DNA of 23,125 nucleotides, from IMG/VR virus record IMGVR_UViG_3300049484_000268, positions 1 to 23,125 of that record; one strand, 5' to 3'. The notes below the pieces were generated by a model. The model worked only from the letters and a program-made list of their open reading frames with translations. It had not been told where the DNA came from and did no database searches. The position numbers and the translations under genes are program-made. This DNA comes from a virus. Below are positions 1 through 6,793 of the stretch, in pieces (position 1 is the first letter of the stretch; every line of letters starts with the position of its first letter).

Positions 1-523
1 CCTTTAAACATATATCAGAATAGTCATTGCTCTGTGTTGCAACTAATGGATTAGTGATATAACAGTTAAATCTTTCCTGCACCTGTTTAGCATAAAATAT
101 ATCAATATTTTTTCCAGATGGCATATGGCACATCTTTGTAATAAAGTTAACAACCCTTCTGGACCCATATATAATAGCATGAGTAGTCCATGCCCTTTTA
201 AGCTCATATAAATTTTCTGAATATTTCCTTAACGGTTGTCGCAAAGTAGCACCCAACCATAAAGCATCCCAATAAGACGGTAGTTGTTTCATGGCATTCT
301 CTACTACATCCCATGATTCCAACATCGTACAGTCATCTTCAAAAACTATGAATGGGAACTCTTTTTGTCTTGACAATATCTGCAGATGTGACTGAGTGCA
401 ACCATCCTCTCCACATGAGGCAACCACCCCAGGAAAACGCTCCACCTCAAAGGGAAACTTGTTCCCTTTAAACCTTTCCAACCTATCAGGTCTGCTGTCA
501 AGATTAATCACATATGCTTTCAA
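1..523 (-). CDS. Glycosyltransferase family 25 (LPS-type), 3' end cut by window edge
   Basis: Translating the minus strand from a TTG at 523 gives an uninterrupted frame of 174 codons to the window edge, so the C-terminus is missing. It opens with KAYVINLDSRPDR, the usual GT25 opening (V-I-N-L-x-x-R-x-D-R). It has a hydrophobic strand ending in an acidic motif, F-E-D-D, at residues 61-64, as expected for metal and nucleotide-sugar binding in this family. A late segment, NPLVATQSNDYSDI, also fits the conserved end of the catalytic domain. GT25 enzymes transfer sugars, typically galactose, in lipopolysaccharide or protein glycan synthesis; the sugar and acceptor here are unknown. No ATG start fits: the nearby ATG at 513 is out of frame and meets a stop at once. 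The TTG overlaps the TGA of the upstream gene (TTGA), suggesting translational coupling. It is the last visible gene of the glycan cluster. Confidence 0.85.
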   Translation of the reverse strand, partial: MKAYVINLDSRPDRLERFKGNKFPFEVERFPGVVASCGEDGCTQSHLQILSRQKEFPFIVFEDDCTMLESWDVVENAMKQLPSYWDALWLGATLRQPLRKYSENLYELKRAWTTHAIIYGSRRVVNFITKMCHMPSGKNIDIFYAKQVQERFNCYITNPLVATQSNDYSDICLK

Positions 524-1032
524 ACTGTTGCTATTAGTATATCGTTTTTAACAAGTCCCTTATCGTAAACTATATTATATTTTGGATTCATGGATCTTAT
601 AACCTTCTCCAAATCCTCAACTCCATATTTTAAATCTTTCCATTCTGCATCATGTGTACGCAGTAACCTCATATCGTCAATAAGAATAGTATGGTCTTTT
701 ATATGATGATTCTTTATTGCCAACAACTCCTCCATCAATGGCACAGGATTAGGACCGCATGCTGATATGTCACCACACCAATGTCCATCGAGCCAAAAGG
801 TGCATTTCTCATTGATGTTTTCAAGTATTTTAGGTAGCATCTCAGTAGAATCACCAAAGATGACCTCTGCCTTTGGAAACCGTATCTTACATAATGTGTG
901 ATAATATTCTGAAAGCTCTATAGAGATAACCCTTTTAAATCCTGCATCCAAAGCAGCCTGAATGCCTTCTCCCACATAAGAACCTGTCTCTATGAACACC
1001 GGATTAAGATATGGTTTAAAGTTATGTTTCAT
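520..1032 (-). CDS. Class I SAM-dependent methyltransferase-like protein
   Basis: The protein is 170 residues from the ATG at 1032; a TTG one codon upstream (1035) is possible but less likely. The N-terminal ETGSYVGEG looks like a Rossmann-fold motif I (E-x-G-x-x-x-G) and is followed by an acidic strand end, ISIELS, typical of motif II in class I methyltransferases. Further on are GDSTEML, WLDGHW and ILIDDMR, the last resembling the D-D metal or substrate motif of small-molecule O-methyltransferases such as TylF-like enzymes. The ATG overlaps the stop of the FkbM gene as TGATG. Its place among glycosyltransferases suggests methylation of a sugar, but the substrate is inferred. It could also be a non-methylating relative, since the family is poorly characterised. 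Confidence 0.75.
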   Translation of the reverse strand: MKHNFKPYLNPVFIETGSYVGEGIQAALDAGFKRVISIELSEYYHTLCKIRFPKAEVIFGDSTEMLPKILENINEKCTFWLDGHWCGDISACGPNPVPLMEELLAIKNHHIKDHTILIDDMRLLRTHDAEWKDLKYGVEDLEKVIRSMNPKYNIVYDKGLVKNDILIATV

Positions 1033-1652
1033 CAATACTTCTTATAAAATGCATCGCCCCATTCGCTCTTGGTCATCTTTGTCATCAGCCTTATAAATCC
1101 ATGATGTTTTAAATACTCATCAATCTCCGATAACTTGCAACATCCTACATACAATTCACCCGTATTTACTTCCGTATAAATGTAATCTATATTTGACAGG
1201 TATTTACCAAAACTTTTTATCACATTAAGCTCCACTCCCTGCACATCAATATTCAGGAAATTATACAAGTTTATATTCTCCAATTCATCAAAGATATAAT
1301 CCATCCTAACTAACTCAATTTCCTGTTGCCCAATGTACTTAACCTTTCCATAATATTTTTTATGTAATCCTAATTCAAGTATTGAGGAACTTTCTCCTCT
1401 ATTGCTTGAGATATTAAGCATAGCTGTTTTCAAAGTATCGTGAACTCCGAGGTTATAATAACGATGATGCTTATACATGCTGATATTCTCTCTTAATATC
1501 TCAAAGACTTTAGTATTGGGTTCAAACCATAATACATTTTCAAATCCGTTCTGAGCATACCATAGTCTCTCCTGCCCTTCATTTGCTCCTATATGAATTG
1601 CCCCTTTACGAGTTGTGATATACTTATCAAGATCAGTAAACAACATAATCAT
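1032..1652 (-). CDS. FkbM family methyltransferase
   Basis: The SAM-binding motif is GAIHIGANEG near the N-terminus, followed by LWFEPN, in which the acidic residue contacts SAM. FLNIDVQGVELNVIKSF is the FkbM signature (D-x-Q-G-x-E), and IDYIYTEVN follows. FkbM proteins O-methylate small molecules and sugars and often occur in surface-polysaccharide loci. The frame is open back to 1748, but the extra N-terminal residues lie wholly inside the fucosyltransferase gene and do not resemble the family. ATGs at 1652 and 1646 both start just before the conserved domain, giving about 206 residues and a 14-20 base overlap with the upstream stop. I choose 1652. The gene is likely translationally coupled and acts on the glycan made by its neighbours, though the substrate is inferred. 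Confidence 0.88.
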   Translation of the reverse strand: MIMLFTDLDKYITTRKGAIHIGANEGQERLWYAQNGFENVLWFEPNTKVFEILRENISMYKHHRYYNLGVHDTLKTAMLNISSNRGESSSILELGLHKKYYGKVKYIGQQEIELVRMDYIFDELENINLYNFLNIDVQGVELNVIKSFGKYLSNIDYIYTEVNTGELYVGCCKLSEIDEYLKHHGFIRLMTKMTKSEWGDAFYKKY

Positions 1653-2433
1653 CCACTTTAATCCATTCTTCTGGGTAGTGCAAATGGGCACTATTTTCCT
1701 CTCCAAGCCAATGATCAGGACAAACAACAATCTTTTCTGGATTATCATTCAATAGTCCTGCCCACCAACTGAATGTACTGTTTGTTGTAAGCTGATGTTT
1801 ACATAAACGCATCAATTCAAACTCAAGATAATCTTCTGATTGTACGAATGTTATATCCCTATCAAAATAATCTCTTGTAAATCTCTCCTTGCACCAGGGG
1901 ATGTCATCGCTGAAAATAAATAAAGACCCTTTAACCCTACTGACAATATCAACATAATATTTGAATGGGAGAGTATTAAAATGACCTTTGCGATGTAATA
2001 GGTAATCTCCCCTGCGTACATGTACAGCTACAGATTCACAACCCTCAATCAACTCCCTATATTTATGAAATTCAGCAGTCTTCACTGTATCTTTGAGTTT
2101 AAACTCTTCTTTAAGAATTGGAAGAATATCTTTAAAGTAATCAAGATATTGCCAGTATCCCACAAAGTTAAATCCATCTTTCTTTAACAATGACATATCA
2201 AAACCTACTTTATATTCTTCAATAGTATGCTGATCTTTAAATCTATTTGCAGGGACATCAGTATTAAACATATTTAACCTGTAAGGTCTGGGATAAACAG
2301 GATGTTTGCTTGTCCTTGTCTCCATCCATGAAAGATCATATGTCACCCTGATACCATTCTCTTTCTGTGCCCTTCCAAATGCATATTGGAAAAACTGGTT
2401 GCCTATGCCTCCCATTAACTTTATAACATTCAT
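1633..2433 (-). CDS. Alpha-1,2-fucosyltransferase-like glycosyltransferase, family GT11
   Basis: The 266-residue protein has the GT11 hallmarks. GGIGNQFFQYAFG lies at the N-terminus. HVRRGDY is the HxRRxDY motif that binds GDP-fucose. FIFSDDIPWCKE follows, and the C-terminal NSTFSWWAGLL matches motif III of the family. Length is normal for bacterial members. These enzymes move L-fucose from GDP-fucose to the 2-position of a galactose or similar acceptor in the cytoplasm. The ATG at 2433 overlaps the previous stop as ATGA. No GDP-fucose synthesis genes are visible, so the donor would come from the host or from outside this window. A fucosyltransferase on a phage suggests decoration of virion proteins or modification of host surface glycan; that role is inferred. 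Confidence 0.9.
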   Translation of the reverse strand: MNVIKLMGGIGNQFFQYAFGRAQKENGIRVTYDLSWMETRTSKHPVYPRPYRLNMFNTDVPANRFKDQHTIEEYKVGFDMSLLKKDGFNFVGYWQYLDYFKDILPILKEEFKLKDTVKTAEFHKYRELIEGCESVAVHVRRGDYLLHRKGHFNTLPFKYYVDIVSRVKGSLFIFSDDIPWCKERFTRDYFDRDITFVQSEDYLEFELMRLCKHQLTTNSTFSWWAGLLNDNPEKIVVCPDHWLGEENSAHLHYPEEWIKVDDYVVY

Positions 2434-3131
2434 AACAGATCTTTTAAAGCAACCTTTGGAAACACATCTATGACACTGTCAGGACTCACATTGATGATCT
2501 CTATCCCTCTCCTCTTCGCATCCTTAGCTATCTCAGGAAATCCTGTAAGATGCCTGTTGAATGTATTCTGCATCTTCACCAACCTGCTTTTCTCCACTAC
2601 CATACCCCTACCGTACAAATCATGCCAGTGAGTAGTATTATTGCCATTCATCTTCATATCGAACCCAAGAAGAAATATCCTCTTTGCTCCTGCATTGGCT
2701 GCCACACTTATTGCAGCAGATCCGCTGTTGCAGTTCCAACTGACCGTTGCAGGGTTATTACTTATACCCTTTGGATGAGACGTATCTCTGTCAATATTCT
2801 TGACCCAAGGATATTTCTCATGCGTAGGATAACAAGAAACCTTTAATCCCTTAAACTTGGAAAGGTTTACCTCATGCTTAACAAACCAAGAATGATCCCC
2901 AAAGAATACCATATCTATCCAGTCACCAATAAGATATGCCACATTAATACCGATGACATGTTTCTTGTGAAGGAAAGACATATAAGGAGAATAGACATTT
3001 GGCGAGGAGGTCCCTTCAAAGACCTGTTTAACCAGGTCATCCGGTATCTCAAACTGATGAGTAACGGACGGACCTCCTCCGAGAATCCAAACATCTCCAC
3101 CCTCCCACATCAGGGGAACACGCCAACTCAT
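2430..3131 (-). CDS. DUF115/MptE-like protein, probable glycan-modifying enzyme
   Basis: The 233-residue protein starts with a Rossmann-like loop, VWILGGGPSV. It then shows GINVAYLIGDWIDMVFFGD, in which the protein reads out an expected nucleotide-binding or substrate pocket. NSGSAAISVAANAGAKRIFLLGFDM follows, typical of the DUF115 (6-hydroxymethylpterin pyrophosphokinase MptE-like) and related sialyltransferase-like fold. Relatives in phages and in flagellin or capsule glycosylation loci are usually annotated as glycosyltransferase-like, without a proven reaction. The ATG at 3131 overlaps the upstream stop as ATGA, and its own stop overlaps the start of the GT11 gene, so it opens the tightly coupled glycan cluster. 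I am fairly sure of the fold group and unsure of the reaction. Confidence 0.78.
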   Translation of the reverse strand: MSWRVPLMWEGGDVWILGGGPSVTHQFEIPDDLVKQVFEGTSSPNVYSPYMSFLHKKHVIGINVAYLIGDWIDMVFFGDHSWFVKHEVNLSKFKGLKVSCYPTHEKYPWVKNIDRDTSHPKGISNNPATVSWNCNSGSAAISVAANAGAKRIFLLGFDMKMNGNNTTHWHDLYGRGMVVEKSRLVKMQNTFNRHLTGFPEIAKDAKRRGIEIINVSPDSVIDVFPKVALKDLL

Positions 3132-3457
3132 TTTGCAAGGTCTTCAATAAGTTTCTCTGCAATGGCTTTCGAAAGAGCTTTCTCATTAACAACCTTTCCA
3201 TTGCCATCGACAACGTCAAAGAATGTCTTGCTCTTCCCTCTCGGCTGAACCTTATACTCTATAGGAGCAGGTTCTACTACGGGTGTAACACCTTCTTTTA
3301 TTGATTCAAGAGGGACGATGACATCCCTGAAGCTCTTAGGAATCTGATAAGGATATGCCTTGAACTTATCGCCAGGTTTGATTACACTCCCAAGCAGGTT
3401 CAAAGTACCTCCACCTATCTTCTTCCACCAAATCTTTTCTACATTCGTTCTTTCCAT
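3128..3457 (-). CDS. Conserved small phage protein of unknown function, head-module downstream gene
   Basis: The 109-residue protein is not a named family to me. It begins MERTNVEKIWWKKIGGGTLN, has basic and aromatic patches (IKPGDKFKAYPYQIPKSFRDVIVPLE), a proline-rich linker around VVEPAPIEYKVQPRGKSKTFF, and an amphipathic C-terminal helix (KALSKAIAEKLIEDLAK). There is no signal peptide or membrane segment. It lies 42 bases after the major capsid gene and ends in an ATGA overlap with the first glycan gene. That position, between capsid and the next block, is typical of head-completion or connector-like proteins, but nothing in the sequence proves this. No convincing SD precedes its ATG. Confidence 0.75.
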   Translation of the reverse strand: MERTNVEKIWWKKIGGGTLNLLGSVIKPGDKFKAYPYQIPKSFRDVIVPLESIKEGVTPVVEPAPIEYKVQPRGKSKTFFDVVDGNGKVVNEKALSKAIAEKLIEDLAK

Positions 3458-3475
3458 GATTTATGTTTTAAAATT

Positions 3476-3492
3476 AACACTTGATTAGTGTT
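3476..3492 (-). terminator. Weak hairpin in the gap after the capsid gene
   Basis: AACACT and AGTGTT form a perfect 6-bp inverted repeat around a 5-base loop in the 42-base gap between the capsid stop and the next start. In the transcript direction it is followed by an AATTTTAAAA stretch, not a clean U-run. It may act as a partial terminator or RNA-processing/stability site that keeps capsid expression above the glycan genes. The stem is short and A/T-rich, so it may be chance. Confidence 0.3.
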
Positions 3493-3499
3493 TTCATTA

Positions 3500-4633
3500 C
3501 TACAAAGTTGCATGTACTATACCACACTTGCCGTTCTGATCAGAGCGAATCTGAGGAACTTCAATGGTCATCACCTTGTATTTGGTAATCATGTTGCCTT
3601 CTGTCTGCCACTCAACATTGGTAAGACCCATACCTCTTACGATACGGATAACATCAGATGTCATCTGCACCAGAAGCACGTTGTTTGCAGTCAGTCTATC
3701 AACAATCTTAATACCAGTAATACCGTTCAGTTTCATGATCCTCTCACGGATGGTTGTTCCAGGAGTAGTCCTGTTATAATCCTTATCCAGAAGAGTTTCA
3801 TAAGCTGTAGGAATGTACAGCATCCAAGGACCATAGTGATAAGCAGCTATAGAAGCAGCCTTCATCTTTGAAATGTCCTCAAGAATCCTGTCACCTCCGG
3901 TAGCACCATCAGAATCAAAGTCCATGTCATCCCAATGGGCTGACAAAGCAACCTGATTCCTGTCTGGGAAGTTAACATAACTGTAAATCTTGTTCCTGCT
4001 TCTGCTATCAGTTTCACCGTAAGCATAAGTGGTATCAGTAAACAATAAGTCTTCTTTCCATTCCATGATTCTCCGGGCAGCTCTTTCAGCCATTGTAGTG
4101 TCAAGTCCGTTACCCATGTTGCGGGATGTAGCAAGTGCTCTTGCGTTTATCTCATAGTCAACATGAATTATCGGAATAGGCAGGTAGTTGTGCTGATAAA
4201 CAATACGGTCATTCTTACCCCTGGTAACACCGTCCATTGTCATTACAGCTTCCTGACCTTCACTGACATCATGCCATTCCAGTACAGTAGTACCAAGTGC
4301 ATTGTTAAGATTGTATGTAAGACCTCTCGATATTACATCATCCCAACCGCCAAGTCTCTGACGTGAAACTTCCATGATAGCCTCATCCAAAGCTTTCCAC
4401 TCATCCCTGCGGAGAGTACCAGCATTGGTGTTGATAGGAACAGTATTCCAACTGGTAGCAACTTTAGGGTTGCCGCCACGGTACACTGTCATATAAGCTC
4501 CCCAATTACCGTTTTTATCCTGAGCCATGAAAGGACGCATCCTCCCTAAGTCCAGTTTGCCATTGTTCTGCATTGCATGAGCAACATCGCCATAGGCTTG
4601 TCCATTCGCAATCAAATCCACATTTAATTCCAT
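3500..4633 (-). CDS. Major capsid protein, encapsulin-like HK97 fold
   Basis: From the ATG at 4633 the protein is 377 residues. A TTG at 4660 would add nine residues that overlap the upstream gene and is less likely. Three blocks can be aligned by eye to Thermotoga maritima encapsulin (Linocin_M18 family): a helix W-K-A-L-D-E-A-I followed by RQRLGGWDDVISRG; then LPIPIIHVDYEINARALATSR with a following helix ending MEWKEDLLF; then LEDISKMKAASIAAYHYGPW with a strand MLYIPTAYETLL. These correspond to the encapsulin helix, the P-domain/spine region and the A-domain of the HK97 fold. Position after protease-scaffold and decoration genes is that of a phage capsid gene. It assembles the procapsid shell. 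Why not a true encapsulin: it sits in a complete head module with terminase and portal. Family assignment is by my reading only. Confidence 0.85.
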   Translation of the reverse strand: MELNVDLIANGQAYGDVAHAMQNNGKLDLGRMRPFMAQDKNGNWGAYMTVYRGGNPKVATSWNTVPINTNAGTLRRDEWKALDEAIMEVSRQRLGGWDDVISRGLTYNLNNALGTTVLEWHDVSEGQEAVMTMDGVTRGKNDRIVYQHNYLPIPIIHVDYEINARALATSRNMGNGLDTTMAERAARRIMEWKEDLLFTDTTYAYGETDSRSRNKIYSYVNFPDRNQVALSAHWDDMDFDSDGATGGDRILEDISKMKAASIAAYHYGPWMLYIPTAYETLLDKDYNRTTPGTTIRERIMKLNGITGIKIVDRLTANNVLLVQMTSDVIRIVRGMGLTNVEWQTEGNMITKYKVMTIEVPQIRSDQNGKCGIVHATL

Positions 4634-4652
4634 TTCTTTTTCGTTTTTAGCG

Positions 4653-5153
4653 TTAGACAATCTTTATCTTGACAAGTTGCTCAGTAGGACGAGCCTCAGA
4701 TTCATCGGTAGAAAGCGATGTAGTATCCAGAGCGACAAGCACAACACCAACGATATGCTTATCATAGAGAGATTTTGCAGATTGTGAATCAGCAGATTCC
4801 CAACTCTCAGCAGCCCTTGCCACTTTACGAAGCTGTCCAAGACCATTAGACTCTACAAAGTCACCTACGGCAACTGATTCTTCGTCTGCAAGCCTTGCAT
4901 AAACTTCCTCACCAGGTACGGCACACCATACCTGTACTTTATCACCAGTAGCATAAGCATCAGCTATGCTCTTCCCCTGAAGTTCATCTTCGAGGGCAAA
5001 CCATGTAGCAGCAGTTTTTCCTGCCCCAGCATGCTTACGCACAGTACTGGCTGCAGATAACTCTACCAAGTTCCCCGGAAGAATAGCTCCTGAAGCTGTG
5101 TACTCTTCGATAATATCGAGGTACTTTTTCAGTTTAATCGTGTTCTTAGCCAT
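4653..5153 (-). CDS. Probable head decoration or capsid-stabilising protein
   Basis: The 166-residue protein is rich in short beta-strand-like segments. It has ASGAILPGNLVELSA near the start, then ALEDELQGKSIADAYATGDKVQVW, a form seen in small trimeric decoration proteins such as the DUF2190 group (P-G-x-L-V-E-L and G-D-x-V). There is no membrane or signal segment. It is placed between the protease-scaffold gene and the capsid gene, the usual place for decoration proteins, which bind the mature shell from outside. Its ATG has a strong SD (AAGGAGG, 7-base spacer), consistent with a high-copy structural protein. The family link is tentative; a head-fibre base or minor structural protein is an alternative. 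Confidence 0.7.
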   Translation of the reverse strand: MAKNTIKLKKYLDIIEEYTASGAILPGNLVELSAASTVRKHAGAGKTAATWFALEDELQGKSIADAYATGDKVQVWCAVPGEEVYARLADEESVAVGDFVESNGLGQLRKVARAAESWESADSQSAKSLYDKHIVGVVLVALDTTSLSTDESEARPTEQLVKIKIV

Positions 5154-5160
5154 TTCTTTT

Positions 5161-5167
5161 CCTCCTT
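5161..5167 (-). promoter_or_regulatory. Strong Shine-Dalgarno site of the decoration gene
   Basis: The minus strand reads AAGGAGG seven bases before the ATG at 5153, overlapping the stop codon region of the preceding gene. It fixes the start and suggests high translation. Confidence 0.8.
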
Positions 5168-5630
5168 ATTTAGCTATTTCTAATTCGAGTCCGGTAGGAA
5201 GCATGGGAGCAATCCCAGTATTGACATTCAGAGGAACGCCAGCACCATTGAGTGAATAATCCGCAACTTCAACCTTCTTAGTTGATCCATGAAGTCTTTT
5301 CAGAACATCATCATTCATCGCATTGAGCAATTCATCAGGCCATGTTTCCACCGAAGTGTTAGCCTGAATCTCCTTAACCATCAGATCACGTTTAGCTTTC
5401 TGCTCGGCTTTATAAGTAGCAAGTGCTGCTTTGTCCTCATCAGAAAGAACATTGACCTGAACCTCTTTTTCAATTACCTTCTCTACGACTTTTTCTATAG
5501 GAACGAGCTTGTCGAGCTGGTCTTCTTTCAAAGTCTGAAGGAATTCCCTGTCTGTCTCAGTCCATCTACCCTGACTGTTTGCAATCAGTGATTCGATTTT
5601 CTGTTTGCAGGGGGCACATTCATTTGCCAT
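5166..5630 (-). CDS. Nested in-frame scaffold protein (C-terminal 154 residues of the protease gene)
   Basis: Inside the protease frame, the ATG at 5630 encodes Met384 and starts MANECAPCKQKIESL. It is preceded by a near-perfect SD (AAGGAGG, 5-base spacer), which an internal methionine would not need. The product would be 154 residues: a Cys-rich start, a long charged helix with KVVEKVIEKEVQVN, and a basic C-terminal helix. This matches the arrangement in phage lambda, where the scaffold Nu3 starts inside the protease gene C in the same frame. It would supply excess scaffold for procapsid assembly. The SD and start are seen; the scaffold function is inferred by position and analogy. Confidence 0.7.
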   Translation of the reverse strand: MANECAPCKQKIESLIANSQGRWTETDREFLQTLKEDQLDKLVPIEKVVEKVIEKEVQVNVLSDEDKAALATYKAEQKAKRDLMVKEIQANTSVETWPDELLNAMNDDVLKRLHGSTKKVEVADYSLNGAGVPLNVNTGIAPMLPTGLELEIAK

Positions 5631-6779
5631 GTTGTCCTCCTTTTTTAAATTAATATTAAATTTATTTCTAGTCAAACCACGATTGACTACATACTCCACT
5701 TTTTTGTGGACCTCCACAGGAGTTCCTGTAAGCTCAACTTTCCCACTTTTGAACTCGTAACCCTGCTTATACATTTTGTTATCGTTCTTCATCCCACTCT
5801 CGGAATAAATAAGATAATCATCATAACAATCTTCAAGATAAAACCACTTACCCTCACTGCCCATATTGTTGAGAGTTTGGCAAATAGCATTCATCAATAC
5901 ATTATAACCTACCTCATCGGCATCATCTTCTACCTCAGTAGTGTCTTCAGGATCTTCATACTTGCTTATGCGTGTAAGACCAAAGCCTTTCAACACAAGC
6001 AATTTTGCCATTACATTTGCTTCCATATCATCATTATTTTCGTTTGCTCCAAGTCCACAGCCATCAGCACAACTGCATGCCCCTACCGCATTAGGAAGGA
6101 TGGCAAGATGATCGGGACGATGGTTATGCGCTATCTGCACATAATCCTTACCGTTCCACGTGCCATCTGCATCTTCGTTATCAGTAAATACCCCAACACT
6201 AACCTCAATAGCCTTGCGGTCATTGATTTCTTCAAGAGTTCCTGGGGATATCTCATTAAGCTTATCCTCATCAAGCCATACCTCAGACTTTAGTTTGTTA
6301 CCTGAGAGTGCAGTATTGTAAACCCTTCCAACAGTTCTGCTGTCAATGATCTCAGGAGAGTTTGCCGATACTGCATTGCCATCTTTCTCAGGATGATCTA
6401 TCACTACCGGGATGCCATTCCATGCATCAGGGACTCTGCCAAACTCATCAGCCAGATGCAGTAGCGGTCCTTGATTCCCATGAAGTACTCCCTCTACTAT
6501 CATCACAACAGGCACGATGAGATGAGGTTTCTCCTGATGGACTGCAAGTTTCACCTCGTAGTCTATCGTAGGTTTGTTCTTATAGATGGAGTAACTGCTG
6601 TTAGCATTCACCACTCCGTTAGCTTGTCTTATAGCTGATGCGGCAGCCTCTTCTTCTGACTTGCCCTTTTTCATCTCAGCTTTAAGAACAGAATTTGCGA
6701 TGCGCCTCCACTGAGCAGATTTTTTTGGATTCAACCCTTTTTTGTGTTTGGCAACATCTTCGTCAGTTTTCCATGGCAT
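5166..6779 (-). CDS. DUF2213-type prohead protease fused in frame to a scaffold domain
   Basis: The 537-residue protein has three parts. Residues 1-60 are a helical basic N-terminus (MPWKTDEDVAKHKKGLNPKK, then a segment rich in K and E) resembling small ChaB-like domains. About residues 70-250 are a DUF2213 protease-like domain: VIDHPEKDG, an IEVSVGVF strand whose Ser is the likely nucleophile, and NHRPDHLAILPNAVGACSCADGCG. The His in DHP could be its partner; both roles are inferred from family pattern. The region around 265-375 is a further conserved tail with MAKLLVLKGFG and KWFYLEDCYDDYLIYSESG. Residues 384-537 are charged and helical, typical of a scaffold. The protease trims the scaffold and itself before DNA packaging. 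A strong SD precedes the ATG at 6779. The gene lies between the minor head protein and decoration/capsid genes, as expected. Confidence 0.85.
   Translation of the reverse strand: MPWKTDEDVAKHKKGLNPKKSAQWRRIANSVLKAEMKKGKSEEEAAASAIRQANGVVNANSSYSIYKNKPTIDYEVKLAVHQEKPHLIVPVVMIVEGVLHGNQGPLLHLADEFGRVPDAWNGIPVVIDHPEKDGNAVSANSPEIIDSRTVGRVYNTALSGNKLKSEVWLDEDKLNEISPGTLEEINDRKAIEVSVGVFTDNEDADGTWNGKDYVQIAHNHRPDHLAILPNAVGACSCADGCGLGANENNDDMEANVMAKLLVLKGFGLTRISKYEDPEDTTEVEDDADEVGYNVLMNAICQTLNNMGSEGKWFYLEDCYDDYLIYSESGMKNDNKMYKQGYEFKSGKVELTGTPVEVHKKVEYVVNRGLTRNKFNINLKKEDNMANECAPCKQKIESLIANSQGRWTETDREFLQTLKEDQLDKLVPIEKVVEKVIEKEVQVNVLSDEDKAALATYKAEQKAKRDLMVKEIQANTSVETWPDELLNAMNDDVLKRLHGSTKKVEVADYSLNGAGVPLNVNTGIAPMLPTGLELEIAK
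5636..5642 (-). promoter_or_regulatory. Internal Shine-Dalgarno site for the nested scaffold
   Basis: The minus strand reads AAGGAGG five bases before the in-frame ATG at 5630, inside the protease gene. It is one of the best SD sites in the window and decides the nested start. Confidence 0.7.
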
Positions 6780-6787
6780 AATTATGT

Positions 6788-6793
6788 CCTCCT
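6788..6793 (-). promoter_or_regulatory. Strong Shine-Dalgarno site of the protease gene
   Basis: AGGAGG lies eight bases before the ATG at 6779 and overlaps the TAG stop of the minor head protein gene, supporting that ATG as the start. Confidence 0.75.

Noticed and set aside
1653-1748. Longer FkbM protein starting at 1748
   Set aside because: The extra N-terminal residues lie inside the fucosyltransferase gene and look unlike the FkbM family; later ATGs are better.
4634-4660. Capsid start at the TTG at 4660
   Set aside because: It overlaps the upstream gene and adds unrelated residues; the ATG at 4633 is simpler.
5706-6293. 195-codon plus-strand frame inside the protease gene
   Set aside because: Opposite a clear DUF2213 protease, with low-complexity hydrophobic content and no family match.
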